Source: Coriobacteriales bacterium (lineage in GTDB: Bacteria; Actinomycetota; Coriobacteriia; Coriobacteriales; UBA8131). From it: a stretch of DNA of 10,442 bases. Location of the stretch: positions 1 through 10,442 of the forward strand of contig JAISPK010000022.1 in NCBI GenBank assembly GCA_031274985.1. The letters run 5' to 3'. Under the pieces are notes generated by a model. The model saw only the letters and a list, made by a program, of their open reading frames with translations, was not told the DNA's origin and did not search any database. A program made the translations under genes and the position numbers. Shown piece by piece: positions 1 through 6,769 of the stretch (the first letter of the stretch is position 1; every line of letters begins with the position of its first letter).

Positions 1-25
1 AAAAAAGCGCCTCGGCGCTTTTTTT
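1..25. terminator. Symmetrical (bidirectional) intrinsic terminator
   Basis: A GCGC/GCGC stem (7-10 with 15-18) around a CTCG loop is flanked by an A run on the left (1-6) and a T run on the right (19-25). The A and T runs also pair with each other and extend the stem. On the minus strand it reads as a stem followed by a U tract 24 bases after the rpmB stop codon, so it should end rpmB transcription. The same symmetry would let it stop a convergent plus-strand transcript entering from outside the window. Confidence 0.85.
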
Positions 26-48
26 AATGCTGCTCTTTTGAAGACCTC

Positions 49-237
49 TTAGCTGCGTACTACCTTGCCGGCCTTGAGGCACTTGGTGCAGACATTGGCC
101 TTCTTGAAACCGTCGCCTACCTTGATGGTGACCTTTTGGATATTAGGGGTGAACACGCGGTTGGTTACGCGATGTGAGTGCGATACATTACGCCCTGCTG
201 AAGGGTGCTTTCCGCAGATAGTGCATACTTGACTCAT
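49..237 (-). CDS. rpmB: 50S ribosomal protein L28
   Basis: A 62-residue L28 protein of the large ribosomal subunit. The N-terminus MSQVCTICGK, the following HPSAGRNVSHSH segment and the C-terminal CTKC are typical of the family. Four cysteines (C5, C8, C50, C53) form two CxxC pairs, so this is the zinc-binding form of L28. The frame stays open upstream to about 366, but the chosen ATG at 235-237 has an AAGGAG ribosome binding site 7 bases upstream, and family similarity begins exactly there. The nearby ATG at 241-243 lies too close to that site. The gene follows pknB in the same direction, with 197 bases between them and its own likely promoter, and is closed by the terminator at 1-25. Confidence 0.97.
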   Translation of the reverse strand: MSQVCTICGKHPSAGRNVSHSHRVTNRVFTPNIQKVTIKVGDGFKKANVCTKCLKAGKVVRS

Positions 238-244
238 TTTCATT

Positions 245-250
245 CTCCTT
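245..250 (-). promoter_or_regulatory. Ribosome binding site of rpmB
   Basis: AAGGAG on the minus strand, 7 bases before the ATG at 235-237. It decides against the longer reading frame that stays open to about 366, and against the ATG at 241-243, which it nearly touches. Confidence 0.85.
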
Positions 251-356
251 ACAAAATACTCGGCTATTTGAGCGGCATCTTGTTGCTTGCTCTCAGGAGC
301 CGTCATCGTAGTGATCGCTGCCTGTCTTTTAAGACTGTTATAAGCACGAATCGCAC

Positions 357-385
357 ATGATACCATAACCGAGCGTTCTGCTCAA
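357..385 (-). promoter_or_regulatory. Predicted sigma70-type promoter for rpmB
   Basis: On the minus strand, TTGAGC (380-385) is followed after exactly 17 bases by TATCAT (357-362). These match the vegetative -35 and -10 consensus at 4/6 and 5/6 positions. Transcription would start near 350 and give rpmB a leader of about 110 bases. A short inverted repeat, GAGC-N5-GCTC (371-383), overlaps the -35 box. No strong terminator was seen between the pknB stop and this promoter, so some read-through from pknB into rpmB is possible. The remainder of 238-434 shows no gene. The promoter call rests on sequence match only. Confidence 0.6.
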
Positions 386-434
386 ATTACAGCTAGTAAA
401 CTACGGCAACCTTCGATTACAGCAGACACGGGTC

Positions 435-2321
435 CTACGCAAACGTCACCTTGACGGTGGTACCCACCTCCACCTCTGTGTTGGCAGCAGGGGTTTGGGT
501 CGCAACGACCTTGCCTGTAGGATCGTCCGAGTAGTCGAGGGCCAATCCCTTTGCAGCCAGGGCATTGCTCGCAGCACTCACGTCCATACCGATAAGGTTG
601 GGCACAATGACCTTGGGAGTTGGGGTGGGTTCAGGACCTTTGGACAGCGTAAGTGTTACCGTTGAGCCTTTTGCGGCCTCGCCGGTTGTATCCTGGCTCA
701 CAACACGTCCGGCATCCACTGAGTTGGAGTAGACATCGTCTGCATAGGCAACCTTGAATCCGGCAGCGAGGAGCTGATTCTCGACGTCTCCATACCACTG
801 GCCATAGAAGTTGGGAACCTGAGCGGTTTCTTTACCGGCAGAGATAACACAGATGACCTTGGATTTCTGAGCGACCTTGGTGGTAGGCGCAGGGCTCTGC
901 GAGCAGATTCTACCCTTATCGATATCGGGGTGAGGTGCTGTTCCTCCGGACTCGTACACCAGATCGAGGTCGGCAAGTATCTTCTTTGCTTCTGCCTCTG
1001 TTTTGTTGGTGAGATCAGGCACCACCACGTTGCCGGTGCCGCTGGAGATGACCAGATTGATCTTGGTGCCCTCGCGTACCTTGGTCTGAGCTGCAGGATC
1101 CTGTGAGATGATCCTGCCTTCTTCAACGGTCTCGGAACTCTGCTGTTTGACCTCCCCCACCGTGAGTTGAGCGTCCTCGATCATTTTCTTAGCATCTGTT
1201 TCGGTGAGACCAACGACCTTGGGTACCGCAATATCGCCTGCATCGGAAGAGCAAAAAGCAAGGTAGGCGCCAACGCCGGCGAGAATAACCACCAGCCCGA
1301 TGACCAGCGCCACGATAACCGGTGTTTTTGAGTTGGAAGTACTGCTCTTGGCCCTTGCACCGTTGCCGTTGGTGCCAGCTCTGGTGTGCGTGGCCGCAGT
1401 GGCCAGCTCCGGCATAACCGCCGTTGCCGCTGCGGGAGGAACCACGGCCGGGGTTCTGATGACCTGCGTGCGTGCCTCAGCCGCAGCGCTTTGAACCGGC
1501 TTACCCTGTAAATACTCATTCAAGGCCAGACGCATCTCATCGGCAGTTCTGAAGCGATCGGCAGGGTTTTTGCTCAGGGCCTTGAGGATGATAGCTTCCA
1601 GCCCTGCATCAATAGAGTTATCAAGCGCGCGCGGCGGCGTAGGGATTTCGTTGACCTGCATAACGGCAATGGATACCGCATCGGGCCCGTCAAAGGGCAC
1701 ACGCCCGGTGACCGCCTCATAGAGCACCACGCCCAGTGAATAGATGTCGGTTGCCTGCGTGAGATCCTTGCCCTGGGCCTGCTCGGGGGATACATAATAT
1801 GCGGTTCCCAGCACGGAGCCGGTCTGCGTGAGATTGGCACTGTTAGCTCGAGCGATACCAAAATCCATGACCTTTGCATTGCCGTCAGGCTGAATCATGA
1901 TGTTCTGCGGCTTTACATCGCGATGGATGATGTCGTAACTATGGGCAACACCGAGAGCCGCAGCAACCTGGGACCCTATCTCGGCAACCTTGCGCTGATT
2001 GATGGCGCCGCGTTGTTGAATGGCCGTCTTGAGGTCGGTGCCGCGTATGTATTCCATGACAATAAAATAGGTCTTGCTTGACTCATCAAAACCCCAGTCA
2101 TAGATATTGACGATGTAGGGACTCTGCACATTGGCTGCGGCCTGAGCTTCTTGCCTGAAGCGCACGGCAAAAGTCTCGTCAGCGGCATATTGCGGAAGCA
2201 TCACCTTGACGGCCACCGTTCTGCCCAGGGTCTCATCAGTTGCCTTATAGACCTCTGCCATGCCGCCGATACCAATTTTTTCGGTGATGCGATAGCGTCC
2301 CGCGAATACCTTGTTAATCAC
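435..2321 (-). CDS. pknB: PASTA-domain Ser/Thr protein kinase (PknB/StkP/PrkC type)
   Basis: A 628-residue transmembrane kinase. The kinase domain spans about residues 10-272: glycine loop IGIGGMAEV, VAVK lysine K39, alpha-C glutamate near E58, HRDVKPQN catalytic loop with D135, DFG at 153-155 and SPEQ near 178-181. The activation loop holds LTQTG, with T165 and T167 matching the known autophosphorylation threonines T171/T173 of Mycobacterium tuberculosis PknB. A juxtamembrane linker rich in Ala, Thr and Pro runs to a membrane helix at about 335-356. Four PASTA repeats follow outside (about 365-428, 432-496, 500-562, 571-628), the third and fourth separated by PEPTPTP. PASTA repeats bind muropeptides or lipid II in this family, so the role is wall sensing and phosphorylation of division and wall proteins. 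The start is GTG at 2319-2321, with GGAGG 6 bases upstream. It lies 39 bases downstream of the SEDS-PBP gene, in the same operon. Confidence 0.95.
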   Translation of the reverse strand: MINKVFAGRYRITEKIGIGGMAEVYKATDETLGRTVAVKVMLPQYAADETFAVRFRQEAQAAANVQSPYIVNIYDWGFDESSKTYFIVMEYIRGTDLKTAIQQRGAINQRKVAEIGSQVAAALGVAHSYDIIHRDVKPQNIMIQPDGNAKVMDFGIARANSANLTQTGSVLGTAYYVSPEQAQGKDLTQATDIYSLGVVLYEAVTGRVPFDGPDAVSIAVMQVNEIPTPPRALDNSIDAGLEAIILKALSKNPADRFRTADEMRLALNEYLQGKPVQSAAAEARTQVIRTPAVVPPAAATAVMPELATAATHTRAGTNGNGARAKSSTSNSKTPVIVALVIGLVVILAGVGAYLAFCSSDAGDIAVPKVVGLTETDAKKMIEDAQLTVGEVKQQSSETVEEGRIISQDPAAQTKVREGTKINLVISSGTGNVVVPDLTNKTEAEAKKILADLDLVYESGGTAPHPDIDKGRICSQSPAPTTKVAQKSKVICVISAGKETAQVPNFYGQWYGDVENQLLAAGFKVAYADDVYSNSVDAGRVVSQDTTGEAAKGSTVTLTLSKGPEPTPTPKVIVPNLIGMDVSAASNALAAKGLALDYSDDPTGKVVATQTPAANTEVEVGTTVKVTFA

Positions 2322-2327
2322 TGTGAT

Positions 2328-2332
2328 CCTCC
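2328..2332 (-). promoter_or_regulatory. Ribosome binding site of pknB
   Basis: GGAGG on the minus strand, 6 bases before a GTG codon at 2319-2321. It supports the non-ATG start, which gives the normal family N-terminus (kinase domain beginning at residue 10). Confidence 0.8.
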
Positions 2333-2360
2333 AAAAATCGTCTGAGCCAATAATAGCATT

Positions 2361-5132
2361 TTACCTATAGGCTTCAATTGCAGCCTCCAGGATGTCCCGC
2401 GCCCTGGGAGTAGCGGCGCCTTCGCCGGCTTCCTCCAAAACCAGGGCCACCACAACCGTGCGCCCGCCCACTTCAACAAAACCCACAAACCAGGAATCAG
2501 CTTCAGCGCGCCCGGTCTCGGCCGTGCCGCTCTTTCCTCTTACCACATAACCCGGTATCTGAGCGGCAGAGGCGGTGCCGGAGGCAACCACGCCCTCCAT
2601 GGCATTCTTAACCTCGTTTATCACCTGGCTCGAAGCTACATTGCCTAAAACCTCAGGCTTGGTTTGTGAGACGAGAATGCCGTTTGCGGCCACAACGCTG
2701 TCAACCACATAGGGGTTCATTATGGTGCCGTTATTGGCAATGGCGGCACCTGTTAGAGCCATCTGCACCACCGTGGCCTGTGGCCCGGCAGGAGAATTGC
2801 GGTGCTCCCCTACCGGCTCCCCGGCGCCGGCCCAGGCGGTTTCCCATTCGGTCATGAGCTTGGGGTCGGGCATCAGCGAAACCGCAACAGGAAAATCCCT
2901 CCCGATGGTGCGGTCAAAGCCAAAGGCGTCGGCAACAGAAACCAGCGAGGAGGGTCCCAGTTTGTTGGCCAGCTGGGCAAAGACGGTGTTGGATGAGAGC
3001 TCAAAGGCCCGCTCTACCGTGATGGTGCCGTAGTTGTTCTTGCCAAAGTTCACCACCGGCGCACCGCCGATTTCAAGGGTGCCGGGAGATTCGTAGGTGT
3101 CGGTGAGTTTAACCCCGCCGCTGTAGAGAGCGCCGGTAAGGGTGACGATCTTAAAGGTGGAACCGGGCGAATAGAGACCCAAAGTAGCGCGATTGAACAG
3201 GGCACCCGGATCGTTTGCGTCAGCAGAACCCGCGTTTTCAAGCACGGACTCAGCCTCGTTGAGGTTGTAGGTGGGTGAGCCGGCAACCGCAAGGAGCTCA
3301 CCGGTAGTAGCATCCAGAACAACCGCCCCGCCCTGATACCCTCCCAGAGCATTTTGGGCGGCAACCTGCAGGCGCGAATCGATGGTCAGCCTGACATCGT
3401 TACCGGAGTTAGGAACGCCGGCTAAAGAGTTGATGACCTGCGTCCAGGAGGTAAAATTCGTCTCGCCTCTGAGCGCCTCCTGCATACTTGCTTCTACCCC
3501 GCTGCTCCCAAACTTAACGCTGGAATAACCAACAATATGGGTGGCGAGGTCTCCTTGGGGATAACTGCGAAAATACGTTCCATCCTCGTTGGGCACACTC
3601 TGGGCCAGGACCACTCCGTCATAGGTAACGATAGCCCCGCGCTGAGCCGTTGCTTCACGGGCAATGGCATGGCTGTTAACCGGCATGCTGCGCACTTCTT
3701 CTGCGCGCACGAACATCTGATAGGCAATATTGCCAATCAAGAGTGCAAAGAGCAGGGCGAGCATCGTGATGAGCGCAGTAAGCCGCTTGCCCAGAGCCAC
3801 TCTGCCTAAAACGCCGCCATCCAGATACACGGTGGCCTGCAGCTCATTTTCCAGACCGGTGCCGCTATCAGAGATCCTCAGCAGCAAGCCAATGATGATA
3901 AAGGTGGCCAGGAGCGAAGATCCTCCCTGGCTCATAAAGGGCAGCGTGACCCCCGTAAGAGGAATAAGCAAAGTGGTGCCGCCAACGATGACAAAGACCT
4001 GAAACGCAACCGACACCGTAAGCCCCACCGCGCTAAAAGCCTCTGTGTCAGAAGCCGCCCGGCTCGCTATGGTAAATCCCCTTACCGCAAAGAGGATAAA
4101 GAGCGTCAAAACACCGGCAACCCCGAGAAAGCCCATCTCCTCTGCCATCGCCACAAAGATAAAGTCACTCTCTACAATGGGGATGAGATCGGGCATGCCG
4201 CGGCCAATGCCGGTTCCCAGCACGTCGCCATCGGCCAGGGAATACAGCGCCTGCACCAGTTGATAACCGGAGGTTTGCGAGTAGGCAAATGGATCAAGCC
4301 ATATGCTTACCCGGGTTTGTACGTGATCGAAGAAGTACCACACCGCTATGCCGCCGATTGCCGCTAAAACCAGGGCGGCTATCACAAAACTGATGCGTCC
4401 GGTGGCCACATACAGCATGGCAATGAAGATACCAAAGAAGAGGAGCGCGCTCCCTAAATCGCGTTCAAAGATAACCAGTAACAGGGAGATGCCCCACATC
4501 ACCAGGAGGGGAAACAGCGTGCGGAGGTCAGGAAGGTTCAAGCGCCCGATCCGGCGGCCCGAGACAGAGAGCATCTCGCGATTCTCGGCCAGATAGCCCG
4601 CCAGAAAGAGCACAACCAGAAACTTGGCGATTTCTCCGGGCTGAAAGGAGAAGTCTCCTAAGGTGAGCCAGATCTGAGAGCCGTTATGCTCGGTTCCGAT
4701 GATTGCCGGGAGCAACAGGCAGATGAGGCCCAGGATTAGGATGGTGTACTTGAATTCTCCCAGCTTCTTTACCGAGCGCACCACCAGCAGGGTAAGTATC
4801 AGGGCCGCAATGCCGGCAAAGAGCCACATTATCTGTCTGCCCGCCAACTCAGGGGCCAGACGCAGGACAAAAGCGATGCCGATGCCACTCAACACAAAAC
4901 TCAGGGGGAGCAAGGCAGGGTCGGCGCCGGGGGCGAGCTTTCTTACAGCAATATGCACCGCGATGAAGGCAGCAAAGAGGCCCAGGGGCACGGCAAGCGA
5001 GTACAGGCTGAGCAGTTCATCGTTCTCTAATAGTGCTAATACAAATATCAATATTACAACCGGAGAAGCTGCCAGGAGCAGCAGGAGCTCGAGGCTGCGT
5101 CGGGTCAATCCGGCGGGACGTGCCAGGGACAT
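2361..5132 (-). CDS. Fused SEDS glycosyltransferase (RodA/FtsW) and class B penicillin-binding protein
   Basis: One uninterrupted 923-residue frame carries two enzymes usually made separately (rodA and pbpA in this cluster). Residues 1-420 are a SEDS polymerase with about 12 hydrophobic segments and the motifs PGEIAK (165-170), RDLGSA (224-229), SGYQLVQA (near 288-295), ESDFIF (321-326, Asp323 at the position of the catalytic Asp) and LPFMSQGGSS (397-406). A linker of about 30 residues leads to a further membrane helix (about 451-473), a short pedestal beginning near RGAIVTYDG, and a transpeptidase domain with S658-T-F-K661, SSN (713-715) and KSGT (867-870). All active-site motifs of both halves are present, so it should polymerise lipid II and cross-link the chains at the outer membrane face. 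Context favours RodA/PbpA over FtsW/FtsI. The ATG at 5130-5132 overlaps the phosphatase stop by one base (TGATG); a TTG one codon earlier is equally possible, with AAGGAG at 5142-5147 serving either. Confidence 0.94.
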   Translation of the reverse strand: MSLARPAGLTRRSLELLLLLAASPVVILIFVLALLENDELLSLYSLAVPLGLFAAFIAVHIAVRKLAPGADPALLPLSFVLSGIGIAFVLRLAPELAGRQIMWLFAGIAALILTLLVVRSVKKLGEFKYTILILGLICLLLPAIIGTEHNGSQIWLTLGDFSFQPGEIAKFLVVLFLAGYLAENREMLSVSGRRIGRLNLPDLRTLFPLLVMWGISLLLVIFERDLGSALLFFGIFIAMLYVATGRISFVIAALVLAAIGGIAVWYFFDHVQTRVSIWLDPFAYSQTSGYQLVQALYSLADGDVLGTGIGRGMPDLIPIVESDFIFVAMAEEMGFLGVAGVLTLFILFAVRGFTIASRAASDTEAFSAVGLTVSVAFQVFVIVGGTTLLIPLTGVTLPFMSQGGSSLLATFIIIGLLLRISDSGTGLENELQATVYLDGGVLGRVALGKRLTALITMLALLFALLIGNIAYQMFVRAEEVRSMPVNSHAIAREATAQRGAIVTYDGVVLAQSVPNEDGTYFRSYPQGDLATHIVGYSSVKFGSSGVEASMQEALRGETNFTSWTQVINSLAGVPNSGNDVRLTIDSRLQVAAQNALGGYQGGAVVLDATTGELLAVAGSPTYNLNEAESVLENAGSADANDPGALFNRATLGLYSPGSTFKIVTLTGALYSGGVKLTDTYESPGTLEIGGAPVVNFGKNNYGTITVERAFELSSNTVFAQLANKLGPSSLVSVADAFGFDRTIGRDFPVAVSLMPDPKLMTEWETAWAGAGEPVGEHRNSPAGPQATVVQMALTGAAIANNGTIMNPYVVDSVVAANGILVSQTKPEVLGNVASSQVINEVKNAMEGVVASGTASAAQIPGYVVRGKSGTAETGRAEADSWFVGFVEVGGRTVVVALVLEEAGEGAATPRARDILEAAIEAYR

Positions 5133-6289
5133 CAAGAGGCTCTCCTTCTGTGCGCATCCTCAGAGATCTGTTGTTCATAGGAGGCTACCAGAGCCGCGGC
5201 ATCGTCCAGAGAATCCACGCGAACCCCCTCTTCAAGGCGCTGCGCCGTGCTGCTGAGCAGATCCGATGCTTTTACCTCGGTGGTATATTCATACCACTCC
5301 AGTTTTATTCCCGGCATCAGATCGCCCGGCAATCCCCGGTAGACCACTACCTTGCCCTCCTCGGTGCGCAAGAAGGCGCTGTGAGACGCATACCAATACA
5401 CGCCTGCGAAGGTGCCGCCGATAAGAAGAACCAGGAGCAGCAGAAAGGTCAGGACCCCCAGGTGTAGCCTGGGAAGACGGCTTCTCCGCCCGTTTTGGGT
5501 CCTTGCCCTCTGTCTGCGAGCGCTTTGCTCTTCTGCTTCTTGATTGAGGTCAGTGAGGGTGAGAAACTCGCTTTTATCATGGTTGATGTCCACCACAATG
5601 GCAGAGATATTATCAAGGCCTCCCCCTGCACGGGCAGCAGTGATGAGGTCGTCGCAGGCATCCTGCGGATCGTCCCGTGATTCTAAAATGGCCGTGATGG
5701 CATCCTCGCGCACCATGCCGAAGAGTCCGTCGGTGCAGATGAGGAGGCGGTCGCCCACACTGGCTACCAGTTCATAGATGTCCGCTTCTGTTTTGGGGTC
5801 GGAACCCAGAGCCCGCGTGATGACCGATCGCTTTGGATGAGCCCTCGCCTCGGAGGCGGAGATATGCCCGCCTGCGAGCAGCTCGCTCACATAGGAATGA
5901 TCGCGGGTGAGTTGCTGCAGTTTGCCCTCATGCAAAAGATAGGCACGCGAATCGCCCACCTGGGCAATGAGCAGCCGGGTTCCATCAAGGAGTGCTGCGG
6001 TGAGCGTGGTACCCATGCCCGGACGGCCCGGACCGTCACTCGCGGCGGTGATGATAGAGCGGTTTATGAGCCGTATGATGTCAATGAGAGCATTGGCATC
6101 ACGAATCGCCAAAGCGTTCTCAGCCAGGATATTGACGGCCAGCTCTGAGGCGATCTCGCCGGCAGCATGCCCTCCCATACCATCAGCCACCGCATACAGG
6201 GGCGACTGAACAATGAGGGCGTCCTCGTTTTGTTTGCGGACACAGCCAACATCGCTTCGCGAGCCTACGACATGAGGCTTGGGGCTCAT
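5132..6289 (-). CDS. pstP: PP2C-family Ser/Thr protein phosphatase (PstP/Stp type), membrane anchored
   Basis: A 385-residue enzyme that removes phosphate from Ser/Thr, the expected partner of the kinases in this cluster. The cytoplasmic PP2C domain (about 5-235) shows the metal-binding and structural motifs in order: QNED (20-23), ADGMGGH (35-41), MGTT (92-95), GDSRAY (112-117), CTDGL (185-189) and GLDN (224-227). A linker rich in Arg and Gln (about 250-272) leads to one membrane helix (about 276-298) and an outer domain of about 85 residues with YRGLPGD near 317-323. This matches the domain plan of actinobacterial PstP, though the outer part is short. The ATG at 6287-6289 overlaps the fhaB stop in an ATGA arrangement; the ribosome binding site is weak (AGGG), so translation probably depends on coupling to fhaB. 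The stop overlaps the SEDS-PBP start. The role of the outer domain is unknown. Confidence 0.95.
   Translation of the reverse strand: MSPKPHVVGSRSDVGCVRKQNEDALIVQSPLYAVADGMGGHAAGEIASELAVNILAENALAIRDANALIDIIRLINRSIITAASDGPGRPGMGTTLTAALLDGTRLLIAQVGDSRAYLLHEGKLQQLTRDHSYVSELLAGGHISASEARAHPKRSVITRALGSDPKTEADIYELVASVGDRLLICTDGLFGMVREDAITAILESRDDPQDACDDLITAARAGGGLDNISAIVVDINHDKSEFLTLTDLNQEAEEQSARRQRARTQNGRRSRLPRLHLGVLTFLLLLVLLIGGTFAGVYWYASHSAFLRTEEGKVVVYRGLPGDLMPGIKLEWYEYTTEVKASDLLSSTAQRLEEGVRVDSLDDAAALVASYEQQISEDAHRRRAS
5142..5147 (-). promoter_or_regulatory. Ribosome binding site of the SEDS-PBP gene
   Basis: AAGGAG on the minus strand, inside the 3' end of the phosphatase gene. It lies 9 bases before the ATG at 5130-5132 and 6 bases before the TTG at 5133-5135, so it cannot decide between the two adjacent starts. 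Its place within the upstream coding sequence fits coupled translation. Confidence 0.75.
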
Positions 6290-6699
6290 GAGCGCCCTAT
6301 TCTGAGGGTTGCATCGCCGATACTCACGAGCGAACCGACCTCAAGCTGGGCAGGAGCAGTAATGCGCTTGCCATTGACCAGAGTGCCGTTGGTAGAGCCC
6401 ATATCCTCCACCACCAGAGCCTCTGAAAACAGGGCAAAGCGGGCGTGGCGCCCGGATACATAACCGGCGTTGATGACAATGTCAGAGCCCGGCGATCGTC
6501 CGACAACCAGCGGCCCGGTGATAGGCATCTTTACCCCTCTGAGTTCGCGGGGCCCCTGCTCTACGGATACCGTCCAGCGCTCGCCCTTGCGGTTTTGCCC
6601 GCGGACAAGACCAATACCTGTTCGCATCACCGCAAAGAGAAACAAAAAGAGGAGCAGTATCAGGAGTATGCGTCCTACGAGTAAGGTAATATCAATCAA
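6286..6699 (-). CDS. fhaB: FHA-domain protein with N-terminal membrane helix (FhaB/FipA type)
   Basis: A 137-residue protein with one membrane helix (about 6-26), a short basic linker, and a C-terminal FHA domain (about 60-137). The phosphothreonine-binding residues of FHA domains are visible: GRS (67-69), SGRHA (82-86), GSTNGT (101-106) and N109. FHA domains recognise phosphothreonine peptides, so this is likely a membrane-tethered reader of PknB phosphorylation near the wall machinery, as shown for the mycobacterial homologue FipA/FhaB. The start is TTG at 6697-6699, backed by AAGGAG 5 bases upstream; a later ATG (residue 25) would remove the membrane helix. A gap of 70 bases separates it from fhaA, and its stop overlaps the phosphatase ATG. 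Confidence 0.92.
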   Translation of the reverse strand: MIDITLLVGRILLILLLFLFLFAVMRTGIGLVRGQNRKGERWTVSVEQGPRELRGVKMPITGPLVVGRSPGSDIVINAGYVSGRHARFALFSEALVVEDMGSTNGTLVNGKRITAPAQLEVGSLVSIGDATLRIGRS

Positions 6700-6704
6700 G
6701 AAGT

Positions 6705-6710
6705 CTCCTT
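6705..6710 (-). promoter_or_regulatory. Ribosome binding site of fhaB
   Basis: AAGGAG on the minus strand, 5 bases before the TTG at 6697-6699. It supports the TTG start, which keeps the N-terminal membrane helix. Confidence 0.8.
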
Positions 6711-6769
6711 ACGGTTTAGTCTGAGGGGCAGCTTGCCTCTTGCTCGGGAGTTGCTGCATCAAACATCTC

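Noticed and set aside
238..366. Upstream extension of rpmB to a 105-residue protein
   Set aside because: L28 similarity starts at the ATG at 235-237, which has its own AAGGAG site; the extension covers the promoter leader and does not resemble L28.
371..383. GAGC-N5-GCTC inverted repeat as a pknB terminator or operator
   Set aside because: The stem is only 4 bp with no U tract, so it is not a terminator; an operator role cannot be supported from one short repeat.
4699..5256. Plus-strand frame of 185 residues
   Set aside because: Rich in Arg, Ser and Pro, without motifs, and antisense to the SEDS membrane segments and the phosphatase end.
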